Of a stretch of DNA of 64,000 bases, positions 61,667 through 64,000 are shown in pieces (the stretch's first letter is position 1; each line of letters begins with the position of its first letter). The position numbers and the translations under genes are program-made. Below the pieces are notes generated by a model that did no database searches, was not told the DNA's origin, and saw only the letters and a program-made list of their open reading frames with translations. The DNA is from Ancistrus triradiatus (Eukaryota; Chordata; Actinopteri; Siluriformes; Loricariidae): positions 351,347 through 415,346 of the forward strand of contig JAJAGP010000046.1 in the NCBI GenBank assembly GCA_025084515.1, written 5' to 3'.

Positions 61667-62689
61667 GTGAGTACCCAGAAAGTAGGAGTAGTTGCTGGAG
61701 TGCTTTGTGATTGGTGCACAGATGCCGTTTGTTCTGTTACGTCCTTATCCTCCTTTCCTAAAGCTCAATGCAGCTGGTCACGCCATTTATCTTCGGATTG
61801 CCGAGTAGTGCGTTGTTCTATATTACATGATGATAGACGACTGCTGTTTTAGAAAGAACATCACGTCACGTCACATCGCAGGACCTTCTGGACTTGACCA
61901 TGGTCCCTCAAGCCTCCATGGGGTCATTCAAGAATTTCACTTGAATTTCAAACATCTTTAAACATCCTTTAAGTTTTGCGTTGGCCCAGAAGAACCAATA
62001 TCTGCTTTGGAACTGGAGCAGACTGAGCTTTGTTCAAGCTGTTAACAGGATTAATGGTGTGGAGTTTTTGTTTGTTCCTTTCAGAGAAAGCAGTAAGCGT
62101 TTCAAAGCACATCTTGAGTTGCACCATGTTTATTTTGAAGCGATCCCAGCATCCTTTGGGTATTAATTGTTCTTTTTAAACACAGCAATTGAAGGAAATG
62201 TTGTAGAGCAAAACAATATTTATGTTCTGTTTATTATCCCTGCCTTATTTGACCAAGGGCTGTATTTTCTCTAATCTCTGATCGCAGTAAAAATGTTTTA
62301 AATCCGACCTTCAGTTCTGCTCCACTCACTTCTCCAATTAGGAGTCAGCCAAATTTTACCAGAACCTTTTTTTATACGATTTGTAAAAATACCTCATTAA
62401 TGAGCACTGAATACAGATCTATCGTCCATGTGATACAACCCCCGCTCGCTTTAAAGGCCAAGGTCTTAAGAATTATAATAGGACATAAAGATCTGTCTTA
62501 TAAACATAGAGTTAACGTCTGAATGATAGAAATCTAGAATGAGCAAACCCTGGCGACACCTGCTGACAGAAAATCGCAGTCTTGAAAGGCAGAAAATAAC
62601 ATGGTATCGTTGTACTTTCGTTTTCAGGAAATGTTTCAAGTTTTATAACAGATACAAAGATAAGACTGACTGTATAGTACGGTACTGCC

Positions 62690-62795
62690 CTGTTCTGTAC
62701 TGGGCTAAAAGGACCTTGCTCAAGGGCCCAACTGCGTCAGATTTGAACCCTGGACCTTCTTGTTCATGGTCCGGTACCTTAACGGCTGCAGGAGC
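62690..62795 (-). repeat. SINE head fragment, reverse orientation
   Basis: On the minus strand: GTTAAGGTACCGGACCATGA, then GGTCCAGGGTTCAAATC and GGGCCCTTGAGCAAGG. This is the head of the tRNA-derived SINE seen at 18665, with its B box. Confidence 0.75.
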
Positions 62796-62805
62796 ACAAC
62801 CATGT

Positions 62806-62821
62806 GTGTGGTGTGTGTGTG

Positions 62822-62866
<45 letters not shown>
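62806..62866. repeat. (GT)n microsatellite
   Basis: About 28 GT units with a TATATAT interruption near the start, next to the reverse SINE fragment. Confidence 0.93.
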
Positions 62867-63591
62867 ATGCAATCAGCTTAGAATCAGCTTTAATCAGATA
62901 GAAGTAATACTGTATCGCTGCATTATTTATGACTTTCCAACCCCAAGGTTTCTGCCCGTGTGCTCTGTAAAAGCTTATTATTGTTAAATCATGTATTTCC
63001 TTAAAAAAAAACACACATTTTTAAAGACAACCAAAACTTTTCTTGAGAGGCACAGCGGACTTTGTTGATTGCGCTTGTTCGCAGCTGAATCATGGTGTGT
63101 GGGCTTCTTGAGACGGACTTGTTTATGTGAATAGGTCAGGCTGTGCAGAACAGTTCTGCGGCCTGTTTCCATTTTAATGTGGTGCTATTGGAGACCTCGG
63201 TAGGCAGATTGGAGCTGCGTGACCCTCCTGACCCGATGCATGTTATATAACATTGGTAAAGTCACGCCATGATTGTTTATAGAGCCTGTCAATAAAGAAT
63301 GTGTACAGCGTTCTAGTTATGTGCTAAAATAGCATTAAAGTTGACTTTATTATATTCATTATTTAGATCAAATGAAAAGATGAGTCCTTATTATTGATCC
63401 ACCTTCTAGCTGGGGGCTTTTGTGCTGAAGAGAGATGAATGTAATGTCCATAGCAATAAAAGCACTACTTTGAGTCATACATGACAGATGTTATAAAAGC
63501 TACATACCGCGGCAGATATAAAGCCCAGGGCGGTATATATAACGTGTTATATAAATATATATAATTCTTATTATGTTCCAAGTGGATCCTG

Positions 63592-64000
63592 TAAAGGCCT
63601 TTTCACACAAAGCGTATGAAAAAAATGAGTTTTGAAAAAGAACACACGTATATTAACGTCGCCCTTCACACTGAGTCCGAAACTGACTGACTATGCCGCT
63701 GTGTAAAATGTTTTATCAAATTTCTGCATTAAAATCATTCTGACCAATCAGAGCTCGGTTGCCGGGCAGAACAGCTCATAAGAGCTTACAGGACAAGCAA
63801 CAGGCTGCCTCTAAAAACATGGATATTAAGAAAAGATCTGGTGGAATAGAACTGAAGGGCTGGAGGATGATGGAGATAAAGCTCACAGGGACTGGATGGA
63901 TGGGTTATTATTTTTTTAAGCGCATTCTAATCTGTTCCTGCTCACAAAAAACACAAACTAGGGCTTCCTGCACTCATCTGTGCTCGTGTCTTTGTTTTTT
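63592..64000 (+). repeat. Interspersed repeat, copy 2 of a pair
   Basis: A close match to 32335-32697 over its whole length. It carries an extra segment of about 65 nt (63686-63750) not present in the other copy. It reaches the window edge, so its right end is unknown. Confidence 0.75.

Larger units (their letters stand above)
61667..64000. other. Start of col16a1 intron 39
   Basis: No further exon is visible. The stretch holds the reverse SINE fragment, the (GT)n tract and the second copy of the 32335 repeat, listed separately. The remainder looks unique and AT-rich. Confidence 0.5.

Noticed and set aside
61861..61960. Possible next exon after acatcgcag at 61882
   Set aside because: The following sequence has no collagen or TSPN-collagen linker pattern and no convincing donor.
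62643..63014. 123-codon minus-strand frame with a His-Thr run
   Set aside because: The His-Thr run is the (GT)n microsatellite; the rest is SINE and intron sequence.

Overview
The window is vertebrate nuclear DNA from a ray-finned fish. It has long introns, tRNA-derived SINEs of teleost type, several Tc1/mariner copies and MITEs, and many microsatellites. A catfish-like or other otophysan host is possible from the repeat style, but I cannot prove it. There are no bacterial features, no CRISPR array and no operon.

One gene is convincingly present: the 5' half of a type XVI collagen gene (col16a1-like, FACIT family) on the plus strand. I could place 39 coding exons between 12745 and 61666. They splice in one uninterrupted frame into 892 residues. 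In order they encode a signal peptide, a thrombospondin N-terminal-like (TSPN/laminin-G-like) domain, a short non-collagenous linker, and then a long Gly-X-Y region. That region is broken several times by short interruptions carrying paired cysteines (CEVC, CSSC, CGVC, CGSC, CGC), as in type XVI collagen. The first four coding exons have mixed phases. All later exons are multiples of 3 and mostly 36, 45, 54 or 108 nt, the usual collagen cassette pattern. The 3' half of the gene (human COL16A1 is about 1,600 residues, from memory) lies beyond the window.

Layout. 1-12723: upstream DNA without a recognisable gene, holding Tc1 remnants, a MITE at about 5721-6248 and AT-rich simple sequence. 12724-28543: signal peptide, TSPN domain and linker exons, with a 32-bp minisatellite and a Tc1 copy in intron 1 and a full-length Tc1 copy in intron 4. 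28544-40034: two large introns around one 33-nt exon, rich in SINE, Tc1 and MITE debris. 40035-61666: the densely packed triple-helix exons, with introns expanded by AT triplets, (TA)n and (TG)n, a degenerate repeat straddling exon 35, and a hAT-like MITE. 61667-64000: intron sequence only.

I see no new biological system. The more interesting signals are structural: an intron-1 minisatellite with a higher-order duplication and a unit resembling a transposon end; a degenerate repeat on both sides of a 27-nt exon; long (TG)n tracts within 8-12 nt of splice sites; and a short palindrome multiplied inside an intron.
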